A stretch of DNA of 64,000 bases, taken from positions 1-64,000 of the forward strand of contig JAGALZ010000025.1 of NCBI GenBank assembly GCA_017848055.1, in the 5' to 3' direction. The DNA is from Oscillospiraceae bacterium (lineage in GTDB: Bacteria > Bacillota > Clostridia > Oscillospirales > Ruminococcaceae). Under the pieces are notes generated by a model, which did not search any database, was not told the origin of the DNA, and worked only from the letters and a program-made list of their open reading frames with translations. Positions 32,849-41,604 of the stretch are shown piece after piece. Positions within the stretch are counted from its first letter, which is position 1, and each line of letters starts with the position of its first letter. The translations under genes were made by a program, and so were the position numbers.

Positions 32849-34354
32849 ATGACAAAGAAGAATATAGCAATTTGTATCGAGAACAGCACAAAGCTCGCAG
32901 AGCTTAGACGTATGCTTTCGCTTATCGAGGAATATGCACATTTTACATACAGAAAAAATCTTCAGAAGCTTCGTCAGGATGAGAACCTTTTCAGATATGA
33001 CCACGTTGTTCTCGGACAGAGAGAGGGAAGAAATTTCTTTACGGGCGAAATGATGATTGGCGGGGATGAGCTTTTTTCCGCAGAGGAGCTTTTTTCTGAA
33101 ATCAAAAGACGTCTCGGACTTGCAGTCGGAAACGAAACCGAGGAGCAGAGCACCGAAAGACTTCTTGGCATTGTTGAGTCGAGAATGAGAAACGATATTG
33201 ATTACACAGATAATGATGTCAGGGAGCTTATTGAGGAAACAGTCTCTTCAGACAGAGTTATAAACCCAAGGCTTCACGATGCCGTTTGCACAAATGTGTT
33301 CAATATTATCAGAAGATTTGATGTTCTGACAGAGTTTCTTGAGGACAGCGAAATCACCGAGATTATGGTAAACGGAACGGATAACATTTTTGTTGAGGGC
33401 AGAAACGGGCTTGTGAAGGTAGACAAGTGCTTTGTGAGCAAGGACAGACTCCGCAATGTCATAAACCGTATGGTAAGTGAGGTCGGAAGACAGATTGATG
33501 AGGCAAATCCTATTGTCGATGCAAGACTCAAGGATGGTTCGAGAGTAAATGCTGTTCTCGAGCCGATTGCCATAAACGGCCCTTCTCTGACTATAAGACG
33601 TTTCCCGAAGGCATATTCTATGCATATGCTCGTTGAGAACAAGACTATCAGCGGTGAGGCTTCGTATTTTCTTGCGGAGCTTGTAAGGGCAAAGTACAAC
33701 ATCTTCGTAAGCGGTTCGACTGCTTCCGGAAAGACAACTCTTTTAAACGGCTTGTCCGAGTACATCGGAAAGGATGAGCGAATCGTGACAATCGAGGACA
33801 GCGCTGAGCTTCAGATAAAGCATATCCCGAACATCATCCGTATGGAGGTAAGACTTGCAAACTCCAGCGGAAAGGGTTCTGTTTCTATAAGTGACCTTAT
33901 CAAGAATTCTCTCAGAATGCGACCTGACAGAATAATTGTAGGAGAGGTAAGACGTGAAGAGGCATACGATATGCTTCAGGCAATGAACACCGGACACGAC
34001 GGCTCGCTTTCAACAGGTCACGCCAACAGTGCAAGCGATATGATGCGCAGACTTGAAACTATGATTCTTACAAACAGCACAATCCCGCTGGCGGCTGTCA
34101 GAGGAACAATCGAATCGGCGATAGATATTGTCGTACATCTTTCGAGAATGAGAAACCGTTCAAGAAAGGTAGTCGAGATATCAGAGGTCAGAGGTTTCAA
34201 TGAGGATGGAAGTATAAGACTTGTTCCGCTGTTTGTGTATGATGATGAGATGGATGAGCTTGTGCAGGTGGGTGAGCTGAAGAACACCCGTAAGCTTGAA
34301 ACCAAAAGAATGCTTGAGGAGCAAAGACCTGTAAGATTTGACGATATTGCATGA
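32849..34354 (+). CDS. cpaF: CpaF-family Tad pilus assembly ATPase
   Basis: 501 residues. The N-terminal helical part (to about 130) is followed by the secretion ATPase core: DSEITEIMVNG near 168, Walker A GSTASGKTT near 290-298, the Asp box IVTIEDSAEL, Walker B-like RPDRIIVGEVRREEA, and the His-box region NTGHDGSLSTGHANS. This is the CpaF/TadA group of type II/IV secretion ATPases that drives Flp/Tad pilus extension at the cytoplasmic membrane. It is first gene of an eight-gene operon. The ATG at 32849 follows AAGGAAAGGG. Confidence 0.92.
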   Translation: MTKKNIAICIENSTKLAELRRMLSLIEEYAHFTYRKNLQKLRQDENLFRYDHVVLGQREGRNFFTGEMMIGGDELFSAEELFSEIKRRLGLAVGNETEEQSTERLLGIVESRMRNDIDYTDNDVRELIEETVSSDRVINPRLHDAVCTNVFNIIRRFDVLTEFLEDSEITEIMVNGTDNIFVEGRNGLVKVDKCFVSKDRLRNVINRMVSEVGRQIDEANPIVDARLKDGSRVNAVLEPIAINGPSLTIRRFPKAYSMHMLVENKTISGEASYFLAELVRAKYNIFVSGSTASGKTTLLNGLSEYIGKDERIVTIEDSAELQIKHIPNIIRMEVRLANSSGKGSVSISDLIKNSLRMRPDRIIVGEVRREEAYDMLQAMNTGHDGSLSTGHANSASDMMRRLETMILTNSTIPLAAVRGTIESAIDIVVHLSRMRNRSRKVVEISEVRGFNEDGSIRLVPLFVYDDEMDELVQVGELKNTRKLETKRMLEEQRPVRFDDIA

Positions 34355-34371
34355 TACGGAGGAAATACGAT

Positions 34372-35124
34372 ATGAAAAGTGCCATTAAAAACTGCAGCAT
34401 ACCGGGGCTTGTGATAAGCATTATTGCTTCAATCGCTGCTTGCTTCGGAATCGGAATGGTGTTTTTTGATAACGTAGCTTTTGCTCTGTGCACGGTACCG
34501 TTCGCAGCATATCTCGTTCTTAAGTACATAAAGCATCAGAATGCAAGGTACAAAAGACTGATGCTTGAACGCTTCAGACTGTTTATAGGTTATTTGAATG
34601 CAAGCCTTCAGGGCACTGCAAAGCCCGTTGAAAAAGCATTCTCCGAGGCAGTAGATGAGATGAGGCAGATATACTCGGAAAAGGACATATTCCTGCGTCA
34701 TATGATAATCATTCAGAAGACGCTCTCCAACAATATGTCAAGGAAAATAGAAGCTGAGTTTTATGCCTTTGCGGTGGGAACGGGTATATCGGATATCATC
34801 GATTTTGCGGGAGTGCTTGTTTCCTGCAAGAATACAAATACATCTGCAATCTCAAAGGTAATTGAGCTTGTTGACGAGCTGATAGGAGAAAAGCTGAACA
34901 CCCAGATGGATTTCAGAGCGATGGTTCAGGAAAACGCAATGGTGTTCAACATAATGTCGCTTATGCCGACTGCGTTCATTGCTTTTTTCAATGCGACAAT
35001 GCAGGATTATCTTTCTCCGCTGTATTCGGGTAAGGGACGGATAGTTATGATAGCAGGACTTGCATTTAACATAGCAAGCTACATTATAGGCAACAAATTC
35101 ATAGAAAGGTATGATGAAGAATGA
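34372..35124 (+). CDS. tadB: TadB-like pilus platform protein
   Basis: 250 residues from the ATG at 34372 (GGAGG at 9 nt; an ATG at 34351 overlapping cpaF has no site). Two N-terminal TM helices (about 8-45), a cytoplasmic T2SSF-like helical domain with MLERFRLFIGYLNASL, and C-terminal TM segments. It lacks strong sequence conservation, but its position between cpaF and TadC, its size and its membrane layout fit TadB. It ends in a 4-bp overlap with the next gene. Confidence 0.72.
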   Translation: MKSAIKNCSIPGLVISIIASIAACFGIGMVFFDNVAFALCTVPFAAYLVLKYIKHQNARYKRLMLERFRLFIGYLNASLQGTAKPVEKAFSEAVDEMRQIYSEKDIFLRHMIIIQKTLSNNMSRKIEAEFYAFAVGTGISDIIDFAGVLVSCKNTNTSAISKVIELVDELIGEKLNTQMDFRAMVQENAMVFNIMSLMPTAFIAFFNATMQDYLSPLYSGKGRIVMIAGLAFNIASYIIGNKFIERYDEE

Positions 35125-36011
35125 TGATAGCCGTTATTGCTCTTGCAGTGATAAATCTCGTGCTTTTTACAGCAGGTCTTAAAGAATACGAAAGATTCAA
35201 AAGGTCTGAGGAGTATGAATGCAAGGACGAATTCAAGTTCCGCAGTCTTATGCATATGGGATACGGTGCGCTCAGAATTATCGGCTTTTCAAAGTACAGA
35301 GGCAGGGTGTTTGAGATACATAAGCACCGATTCGGAAGCGTTGAAAAGACGGTTTGTTATTACAGAGCCTACATCTCAAATCTTATCACGGCTTGCGTTG
35401 TGCTGGGTGACATAATCGCATCGTTCGCAATCGCTTATATCAGGCTCAACGGTTTTGATATTGACCTTGTATACCTTTGTGTGCTAGGTGTGGTTGCAAT
35501 AGCGGCGATAGTATACGGTCAGTACAAGCAGAATCTTTCAGCAGAGAAAACCAGAACCGACAGTATGCTGTGTGAGCTTCCTAATATAGTGAACAAGATA
35601 ACCGTTTTCCAGGCAAGCGGCTTGCCGATGGAAACAATTCTCCAGCGAATTGCCCTTGAGGGCGGGGAAGAGAAGAATCCGATTTACAGAGAGCTTGAAA
35701 TGGTAGCTATGGATATATCGAACGGAAAGGGTGCGGTAAAGGCGATTCACGCAATGCAGCAAAGATGCAAGAGACCTGAGATATCAAGATTTGCGTCTGC
35801 GATTGTGCAGAACCTTACTCACGGAACAGCTGACTGTGCGCAGGTGCTTGAAGGACTTGCTGATGAAATGTGGCGTATGCGTCGCTCGGTCGATAAAATA
35901 CGAGGACAGAAGATAAAGGAAATGATGCTTATTCCGACGCTTATCTGTTTTGCAATTGTAATGGTGATTGTTATAACACCTGCATTTATGGGACTTGACA
36001 GATTCGTCTGA
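35121..36011 (+). CDS. tadC: TadC-like pilus platform protein
   Basis: 296 residues with N-terminal TM, two central TM helices (about 85-135) and a C-terminal TM. The T2SSF motif region reads CELPNIVNKITVFQASGLPMETILQRIALEGGE and LEGLADEMWRMRRSVDKIRGQKIKEMMLIPTLICF, typical for TadC/GspF-family inner-membrane platform proteins. Coupled to TadB by the ATGATGA overlap. It would form a heteromeric platform with TadB above the CpaF hexamer. Confidence 0.82.
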   Translation: MMIAVIALAVINLVLFTAGLKEYERFKRSEEYECKDEFKFRSLMHMGYGALRIIGFSKYRGRVFEIHKHRFGSVEKTVCYYRAYISNLITACVVLGDIIASFAIAYIRLNGFDIDLVYLCVLGVVAIAAIVYGQYKQNLSAEKTRTDSMLCELPNIVNKITVFQASGLPMETILQRIALEGGEEKNPIYRELEMVAMDISNGKGAVKAIHAMQQRCKRPEISRFASAIVQNLTHGTADCAQVLEGLADEMWRMRRSVDKIRGQKIKEMMLIPTLICFAIVMVIVITPAFMGLDRFV

Positions 36012-36032
36012 TTTTTGAATGGGGGAGTTTTT

Positions 36033-36458
36033 GTGCTGACAGCGGTACTGATTACACTGATACTTGTAATTTGCTCGGTGTCGGATGTAAAGTCCAGGGA
36101 AATTGGAATCCTGATGCCACCGGCTGTTGCGGTTATAGCACTGATTCATTCGGCACAGCTCGGAAGGCTGAAGGAAAGCCTTATAACTTCATTTGCGGTG
36201 TTTTCTCTGCTTATGCTCATCTCTCTCATATCAAAGCAGGCACTCGGCCTGGGCGATGTTGCAATACTTTCAGCCTGCTCGGTTTATGTAAAATCAGCGT
36301 CGGTGATTCTTATGATTTCATCGGCTATGGTTATAGCATCGGTTATTACAATAGGGATAATTACCGTAGACAAGCTTTTGAAAAAAAGAAGTGCAAAACA
36401 GATTTCAATACCGTTTGTTCCGTATATAACAGCAGGTTTTCTGCTGACACTTGTTTAG
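36033..36458 (+). CDS. Prepilin peptidase, TadV/CpaA type (first)
   Basis: 141 residues from the GTG at 36033, seven bases or so after GGGGGAG; a TTG at 36015 lies upstream of that site and is unlikely. About five TM helices. The two catalytic aspartates of A24 peptidases are in ICSVSDVKSREI and LGLGDVAIL (xD...GxGD). This enzyme cuts the leader of Flp pilins and TadE-like pseudopilins. It is short, lacking the N-methylation domain, as usual for TadV. Confidence 0.82.
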   Translation: MLTAVLITLILVICSVSDVKSREIGILMPPAVAVIALIHSAQLGRLKESLITSFAVFSLLMLISLISKQALGLGDVAILSACSVYVKSASVILMISSAMVIASVITIGIITVDKLLKKRSAKQISIPFVPYITAGFLLTLV

Positions 36459-36470
36459 GAGGTGCGATAC

Positions 36471-36899
36471 ATGCTGAGGATGATTCTGCTTATTATATTG
36501 CTTGGTCTTTTCGGACTGTACGACCTCAGATACAGAAAGGTAAATAACAGAGCTGTCAGGATAACAGCGGTAATGTGCTTTTTGCTCTCGTGCGTTATGC
36601 AGGGGGTGAAATTTGCACTCGGCGGTATGGCGGTCGGCTTTCTGCTGACCTTGCTGATGTATGTTATCGGCGCAATCGGTGCAGGAGATGTAAAGCTTTT
36701 TGCGGCACTCGGAGCACTGGCAGGAGCAAGACTTATAGCAAGAATACTCGTCTTTTCTATTCTCGTCGGCGGAGCTGTCGGAGTGATTCTTATAGTAGCT
36801 TCGCTTCTGAGAAAAAGCGGTATAAAGAAAGCTCTGAAGCAGAGCGCACCGTTTGTTCCGCAGTGTTTTCTGGGACTTGTTTTTTCAATGATTATCTGA
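36471..36899 (+). CDS. Prepilin peptidase, TadV/CpaA type (second)
   Basis: 142 residues from the ATG at 36471 (AGGAGG upstream). Again about five TM helices with the A24 aspartates in GLYDLRYRKV and GAGDVKLFAALGA, a clearer match to CpaA than the preceding gene. The pair shares only the motif regions and so is not a recent duplication. Two peptidases in one Tad operon suggest separate substrates, for example the Flp pilin and the TadE-like proteins. Confidence 0.85.
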   Translation: MLRMILLIILLGLFGLYDLRYRKVNNRAVRITAVMCFLLSCVMQGVKFALGGMAVGFLLTLLMYVIGAIGAGDVKLFAALGALAGARLIARILVFSILVGGAVGVILIVASLLRKSGIKKALKQSAPFVPQCFLGLVFSMII

Positions 36900-36905
36900 A
36901 AATTC

Positions 36906-36990
36906 AGCAAAAGCGTACTGTAAAGGGTACAGATTTGGCTGTACTGAAGCATTTAAAAGGTATATACTTAAATCATAGAGGGAAACCTCT
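36906..36990 (+). promoter_or_regulatory. Structured leader of the Flp pilin gene
   Basis: The 121-bp gap before the pilin holds several small stems: CTGTA/TACAG with further GTAC repeats at 36916-36945, and AGAGG-GAAA-CCTCT (36977-36990), a GNRA-capped hairpin. There is no clear promoter and no U tract. These may protect or attenuate the abundant pilin part of the operon mRNA. Confidence 0.35.
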
Positions 36991-37020
36991 TAAATCAAAC
37001 TTTTAGAAGGAGTAAGAATT

Positions 37021-37257
37021 ATGAAGAACGCAATGACAAAGGTATCAACAGCATTAACACAGGCTATGCTCAACATCAGAGCAAGACTTGTTTCTATGGC
37101 AAATTCTGAGGACGGCATCGATATCATTATTATGATTGTTGTGCTTGCAATTCTTATCGGAATAGCAATTCTCTTCAGAGATAAGCTCGGTGCTTTTGTT
37201 GAAAAGCTTTTCGATGAGATACTCTCGTTCCAGAGAGATTGCTATGAAGCTCTTTAG
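37021..37257 (+). CDS. Flp1-like pilin
   Basis: 78 residues. A helical, charged leader (1-28) ends before SEDGIDIIIMIVVLAILIGIAILFRDKLGAF, the Flp1-like pilin core with one hydrophobic helix. This is the likely major pilus subunit, cleaved before the hydrophobic stretch. The strong ribosome binding site GAAGGAG and its own leader region fit high expression. It is not the classical Proteobacterial Flp (no G/XXXXEY motif), but corresponds to the Firmicute Flp1_like form. Confidence 0.82.
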   Translation: MKNAMTKVSTALTQAMLNIRARLVSMANSEDGIDIIIMIVVLAILIGIAILFRDKLGAFVEKLFDEILSFQRDCYEAL

Positions 37258-37678
37258 CAAAAAGACGCTCAGAGGCAACGTCGTAATTGAAATGAGCGTG
37301 GTGTTTCCTGCCGTGCTCCTGGTAGTGATAACACTTCTGGTGGTAATCATTTTCTGCTTCTATCAGAGTCACATGAAGATAAGAAATGAGGCAGAGCTGT
37401 TTTCGACAGATTATGATTACACCGAGGTGTTTCTGGAAACCAAAGGTCAGGTAAAGGGCGCAAGCCACTGGGATGATATGTTCGTGAGCCGAAATATAAA
37501 GACGATGTTTTCTACCAACAGCGTGATAATGAACGAAAGAGTAACCATGCTGCTTTCGAAGAAGCTTCAGCTTTTGAGAGGTTCGTATCTTGAAAGCGAT
37601 ATCTACAGTGTCAATGAGATGAGCTATTCGGATATAATGCTCGTTATCAAGGCAATGAGTCAGGGAGAACTGCAATGA
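37244..37678 (+). CDS. TadE-like pseudopilin
   Basis: 144 residues from the ATG at 37244, which overlaps the pilin's last codons by 14 bp. A basic leader MKLFSKKTLRGN precedes VVIEMSVVFPAVLLVVITLLVVIIF, the TadE-type prepilin helix with Glu at position +5. The remainder is a soluble outward domain. It is a minor pilin or initiation component. The overlap implies translational coupling to the pilin. Confidence 0.75.
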   Translation: MKLFSKKTLRGNVVIEMSVVFPAVLLVVITLLVVIIFCFYQSHMKIRNEAELFSTDYDYTEVFLETKGQVKGASHWDDMFVSRNIKTMFSTNSVIMNERVTMLLSKKLQLLRGSYLESDIYSVNEMSYSDIMLVIKAMSQGELQ

Positions 37679-39090
37679 AAAAGAGGGTAAAGGGTTCGAT
37701 AACAGTATTTCTGCTTTTGATTACAACTGTTTTTGTAACGCTGATTACAACACTTATCGATATCATCAGAGTCGATGCCGCTATGGGAGTTGCGACAAGG
37801 GCAGGATATCTTTACAATGAATCGGCAGACAGAATGACAGATAGTGAGATACTGTTAAAATACGGCTTTTATGTAGGACGTGAAGACATGAGCCGTGACG
37901 GACTTGTAACCCTTTTTTACTCGCTTGCAGATGAAAACTTAGATTGCTCGGCACAGACAGATATCAGCACAAAAAGCTTTTCTGTACATACTAGTCTGTT
38001 TGGCAGGTCTGCTGACGGAATGAAAAATGACGTGTCAGACATAATTTACAGAGTGTGTGAGATTGCATCAAACGAAAACACAGCCGACGATTACAGAAAG
38101 GTTTATGAAATTCTTGACAAGATGAAATCACCGGCAGAGCTTTTGTCGGCAAATATGGAACTGCTTCCTATAGAAAGCTCTGACAGTGAAACCTTCTACT
38201 CAAAGATGGAAAAGCTTTGTCTTTCCGACACGGCATTCAAAAGCCCGTCACCGGCTCTTACAAAGCTTTACTGCGACAGATACTCCTTGCGTTGCGAGGT
38301 TAGCTGGACGCAGGAAGAATGGGTTTATCAGAACAGCTATAATCCGTATGTCCGGGATAAGATTACGGAGAATATTGTGTCAATAAACAGGGCTAATGAC
38401 GATATTGTGAAAAATATCTGGTTTTCTAAATCTGACGGAATGGTGGTTCTCTCGTCAGGGGATTTTGATTACTTTACAAATGACCTTACAGTTTATCTCC
38501 TGAAGCACTTTGACACATTTTACGGAAACGGCGGGAGCAAGAGATTCAATGCACAGCTTGAATACATTCAGTTCGGTAAGCCGTCGGATAAGGAAAATGT
38601 TGTATGCATGCTCGAAAAAATCTACAACTACAGATACGCTATGAATTTGCTGAGTCTTACATCGGACGGAAAGCTCAGTGCTGATGCGGCGGTGTGTATT
38701 GCGGAGAAGGAAGCGGCACTCGATGTTATGCTTTTAGCTAAGGGCAAAAGTGTGCCGATTATCAAATCGGCTAACCATTTTATGTGCAATGAGGACACAA
38801 CCGACGAGCAGCTTATTGCTATGAGCAATGCTGCGAAAAGCTATAGCGGAAGTGACAGCGTGAGCTACAAGGACTATGTTGTGTTCGGGCTTTATCACAG
38901 CACAAACTTTGAGATGCTGTATGCAAGAATAATTGACCTTATAAGCTTTGAGGAAAACACAAATCTTGCAAACCGTATCTGTACGGCAGAGGGTGAGTGG
39001 GAGTACAGAGTGAAGTTCACACCGGTTTCGATTGTGGGAATGCTCGGATTCATCGGAACCGATTCGAAGGAAAGAATACCGCTGGTATAA
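37675..39090 (+). CDS. DUF5702-like Tad locus protein
   Basis: 471 residues. The start MKKRVKGSITVFLLLITTVFVTLITTLIDIIRVDAA is a TadG-like prepilin helix (G-S-I-T-V-F-L). A long helical extracytoplasmic region without cysteines-rich motifs follows. This matches DUF5702-type proteins that accompany Tad operons in Clostridia. It overlaps the TadE-like gene by 4 bp. It is likely a large pseudopilin or tip component; exact role not known. Confidence 0.6.
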   Translation: MKKRVKGSITVFLLLITTVFVTLITTLIDIIRVDAAMGVATRAGYLYNESADRMTDSEILLKYGFYVGREDMSRDGLVTLFYSLADENLDCSAQTDISTKSFSVHTSLFGRSADGMKNDVSDIIYRVCEIASNENTADDYRKVYEILDKMKSPAELLSANMELLPIESSDSETFYSKMEKLCLSDTAFKSPSPALTKLYCDRYSLRCEVSWTQEEWVYQNSYNPYVRDKITENIVSINRANDDIVKNIWFSKSDGMVVLSSGDFDYFTNDLTVYLLKHFDTFYGNGGSKRFNAQLEYIQFGKPSDKENVVCMLEKIYNYRYAMNLLSLTSDGKLSADAAVCIAEKEAALDVMLLAKGKSVPIIKSANHFMCNEDTTDEQLIAMSNAAKSYSGSDSVSYKDYVVFGLYHSTNFEMLYARIIDLISFEENTNLANRICTAEGEWEYRVKFTPVSIVGMLGFIGTDSKERIPLV

Positions 39091-39106
39091 GAAGGGGGAG
39101 AGCGAT

Positions 39107-39787
39107 ATGAAAAAGAAGCTGAAGGCTGTGTATACAGTAGAAGCAACGCTGACAGTTCCGATGTTTGTTATGGTGATACTGTGTGCGGCAATGGCGTTTA
39201 AGATATTCAGCTCGTTTTCATACGCTCAGTCACTCTCGACTTTCACCGCTTCCGGTCTTGCGGATAAGCTTATTGTCTACACACCGTGCGGTATGAACGA
39301 GCTTATGTGTGTAAGCGTCGGGAAAACGGGCGACGGAGCAATTCCCGACGAGAAGTCTGCCGAAGTGTTCTATGATATGATTACAACGGATTTTAGTCAT
39401 TCATACAGCACATTGGAAACGCAGGATGAAAGGTATTACGCAAATGCCTATCAGAGTATCTATGATGCCGACAGCTACAATGATGCGTGGAAAACGGTTA
39501 ATGAAAAGTATTCGCAGTTTTACAAAGATAATGCGAATATGGATAAGGACGACTGCGAGGAGTATCTGAGGTATTCATTTGACAGACTTCTGAAGGAGCA
39601 ATCCGGACTCAGCAGGTTTTCATCGGTTTCTGTAAACTGCAAAGGTGCGAAAACCTGGATGCAGGGGGATTTGCTTATGGTAAGATTTGAGATTGAATAT
39701 ACACTCGAATTGCCGTTTTCTGTTTTCGGCAAAGAGTCAATACCATCTGAGGATACTCTTACCATAAGCATTGCTGCACGTGAATAG
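39107..39787 (+). CDS. TadE-like pseudopilin, last gene of the operon
   Basis: 226 residues from the ATG at 39107 (GGGGGAG upstream). The leader MKKKLKAVYTVEATLTVPMFVMVILCAAMAF has the TVEATLTVP core seen in clostridial Tad pseudopilins, with Glu +5 as in type IV pilins. The 190-residue outer domain has no recognised fold. With the proteins at 37244 and 37675 it gives three different pseudopilin-like products in the operon. Confidence 0.7.
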   Translation: MKKKLKAVYTVEATLTVPMFVMVILCAAMAFKIFSSFSYAQSLSTFTASGLADKLIVYTPCGMNELMCVSVGKTGDGAIPDEKSAEVFYDMITTDFSHSYSTLETQDERYYANAYQSIYDADSYNDAWKTVNEKYSQFYKDNANMDKDDCEEYLRYSFDRLLKEQSGLSRFSSVSVNCKGAKTWMQGDLLMVRFEIEYTLELPFSVFGKESIPSEDTLTISIAARE

Positions 39788-39832
39788 AGCCTGAGAGGAT
39801 AGGGAAACTATTTTGTCGTATGTTAATTTATG

Positions 39833-39861
39833 TTGACATTCGATAGAATAAATTGTATAAT
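39833..39861 (+). promoter_or_regulatory. Promoter of the FnIII lipoprotein
   Basis: Perfect TTGACA (39833-39838) and TATAAT (39856-39861), 17-nt spacer, 54 nt before the ATG. Confidence 0.75.
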
Positions 39862-39914
39862 GTACTTTAAGGTAAATTAACCATCCAGTGCGATATTGGT
39901 CGGGAGGATATAAA

Positions 39915-41507
39915 ATGAAAAAAAGAATTCTGGCATTGCTTGTAGCGATGAGTATGATGACCTCGCTTGCGGCATGCGGTGCTATAGACGACGAAAAGTA
40001 TGATGAGTTTATTCCTTTGATTTCAACGGATTCTGACATTAATACAGATTCTCAGACAACTACAGATTCTGCATCCGGGGATGATTCTTCTGTTCCGGAG
40101 CAGACTGAAGACCCTGCTGTTACTACAACGGCAAATTCTGAGGAGCCTTCTTCGTCAGATACGAATGCAACTGATAATTCTTCGCAGACAAATAGTCAGA
40201 GTGAAACTACTACCACAACAACTCAGGGCGAAAATTCGGGCTCTGTTACTACAACACCAGCAAGCGGCTCGTCAACTACAACAACTACTACAACTGCAAA
40301 AAATCCGACTTCTTCTGCAACAACTACTACAACTAAGAAGCCGACTTCTTCTACAACCACAACTACAACTAAAAAGCCGACTTCATCTACAACCACAACT
40401 ACAACCAAGAAGCCGACTTCTTCCACAACTACAACCACCACAGCACACAAGCATTCCTATACATCAAAGATAACAAAGAATGCTACTTGTCTTGTAGCAG
40501 GTGAAAAAACGTATACCTGCTCATGCGGTCACAGCTACACAGAAGGTATCTCCGCAACAGGACACAGCTACACATCCAAGGTTGTGAGCCCGACACCGGA
40601 AGCCCAGGGCTATACACTTTATACTTGCTCAAAGTGTTCGAGCAGCTATAAGGATGATTATACAGCTAAGATAACACTTTCAGCACCATCCTCAATTAGT
40701 TATCCTTCAAGAGTGGTCACGGAAGCGGCTATATCATGGAGCAAGGTAAGCAATGCGGATGGATATATCCTAAGCGTTTCCAATGGTAGCGATGAGAGAA
40801 GCTTTACAGTTCCCGGGACAAATGCATTGACATACACCGTAAAGTCGCTTACACCAGGTACCATGTATTATTTTAAGGTTAAATCGTACAAAACAATTAA
40901 TGGGACAAGATATGAAAGTGATGGCACCAAAACGGGCTCGTGTGCTACTCAACTTGCTGACTTGAAAATAACATCTACAGCCAGCGATTCGACTATGACT
41001 GCTATCACACTTAAATGGAATAAGGTTACAGGTGCTGGCGGATATGAGATTCAGCAGTATAAGAATAGTGCATGGACTACTATAAAAACTATTTCAAGCG
41101 GTTCTACGCTTTCACATACTGTAAGCGGTCTTAATAACGGAACGACATACAAATTCAGAATTCGTGCATTCTCATCAAACAAGTACTCATATAGCCTTTG
41201 GACAGAGAAATCTATTTCTACTCTTCCACCATTCTCTACTATAACGAGTTCTTCATCCACCAGTAACTCAATCACTCTTTCCTGGGCTTCACTTGGGGTT
41301 AAAGCAGATGGGTATGTTGTTGAGCTTTACAAGGGAACGAGCAAATTGAAGACTGTAACATTGACAGGAACAAACACGACAAATTGTACTTTCAATTCGT
41401 TATCATCTAAAACGACATACAAGGTCGTAGTGTATGGATATCGTGATGTAAGCGGCGTTAGATATCAGAAGGGACAGACGGGTACAACAACGCTGACCAC
41501 CAAATAA
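39915..41507 (+). CDS. Large surface lipoprotein with Thr linker, Cys module and FnIII domains
   Basis: 530 residues from the ATG at 39915 (GGGAGG). Signal MKKRILALLVAMSMMTSLAAC with lipobox AAC. The next residues (GAIDDEKYDEF) resemble those after the Cys in the lipoprotein at 29081. A Ser/Thr linker (to about 180) contains four KKPTSS/KNPTSS units in poly-Thr. Then comes a Cys-containing module of about 70 residues (HSYTSKITKNATC, CSCGHSYTEG, CSKCSSSYKDDY), which looks zinc- or disulfide-stabilised, and three fibronectin type III domains (about 265-530). It is likely a surface adhesin or scaffold. It follows the Tad operon but has its own promoter. Confidence 0.8.
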   Translation: MKKRILALLVAMSMMTSLAACGAIDDEKYDEFIPLISTDSDINTDSQTTTDSASGDDSSVPEQTEDPAVTTTANSEEPSSSDTNATDNSSQTNSQSETTTTTTQGENSGSVTTTPASGSSTTTTTTTAKNPTSSATTTTTKKPTSSTTTTTTKKPTSSTTTTTTKKPTSSTTTTTTAHKHSYTSKITKNATCLVAGEKTYTCSCGHSYTEGISATGHSYTSKVVSPTPEAQGYTLYTCSKCSSSYKDDYTAKITLSAPSSISYPSRVVTEAAISWSKVSNADGYILSVSNGSDERSFTVPGTNALTYTVKSLTPGTMYYFKVKSYKTINGTRYESDGTKTGSCATQLADLKITSTASDSTMTAITLKWNKVTGAGGYEIQQYKNSAWTTIKTISSGSTLSHTVSGLNNGTTYKFRIRAFSSNKYSYSLWTEKSISTLPPFSTITSSSSTSNSITLSWASLGVKADGYVVELYKGTSKLKTVTLTGTNTTNCTFNSLSSKTTYKVVVYGYRDVSGVRYQKGQTGTTTLTTK

Positions 41508-41511
41508 CATC

Positions 41512-41572
41512 AAAAGCAGCATCCTTTCAGGTGCTGCTTTTTGTTTACAAAATGAGTGTTTTGTGGTACAAT
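41512..41572 (+). promoter_or_regulatory. Terminator fused to the phosphatase promoter
   Basis: AAAAGCAGCA (41512-41521) pairs with TGCTGCTTTT (41532-41541). The T run leads straight into TTTACA (41544-41549), 17 nt, TACAAT (41567-41572). Confidence 0.7.
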
Positions 41573-41604
41573 AGTTACATCACGAATGAATTTCGGAGGT
41601 CGCT

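Noticed and set aside
40240-40450. Short tandem repeat as a phase-variation tract
   Set aside because: The repeated KKPTSS units use mixed synonymous Thr codons, so there is no uniform nucleotide repeat that would slip frequently.
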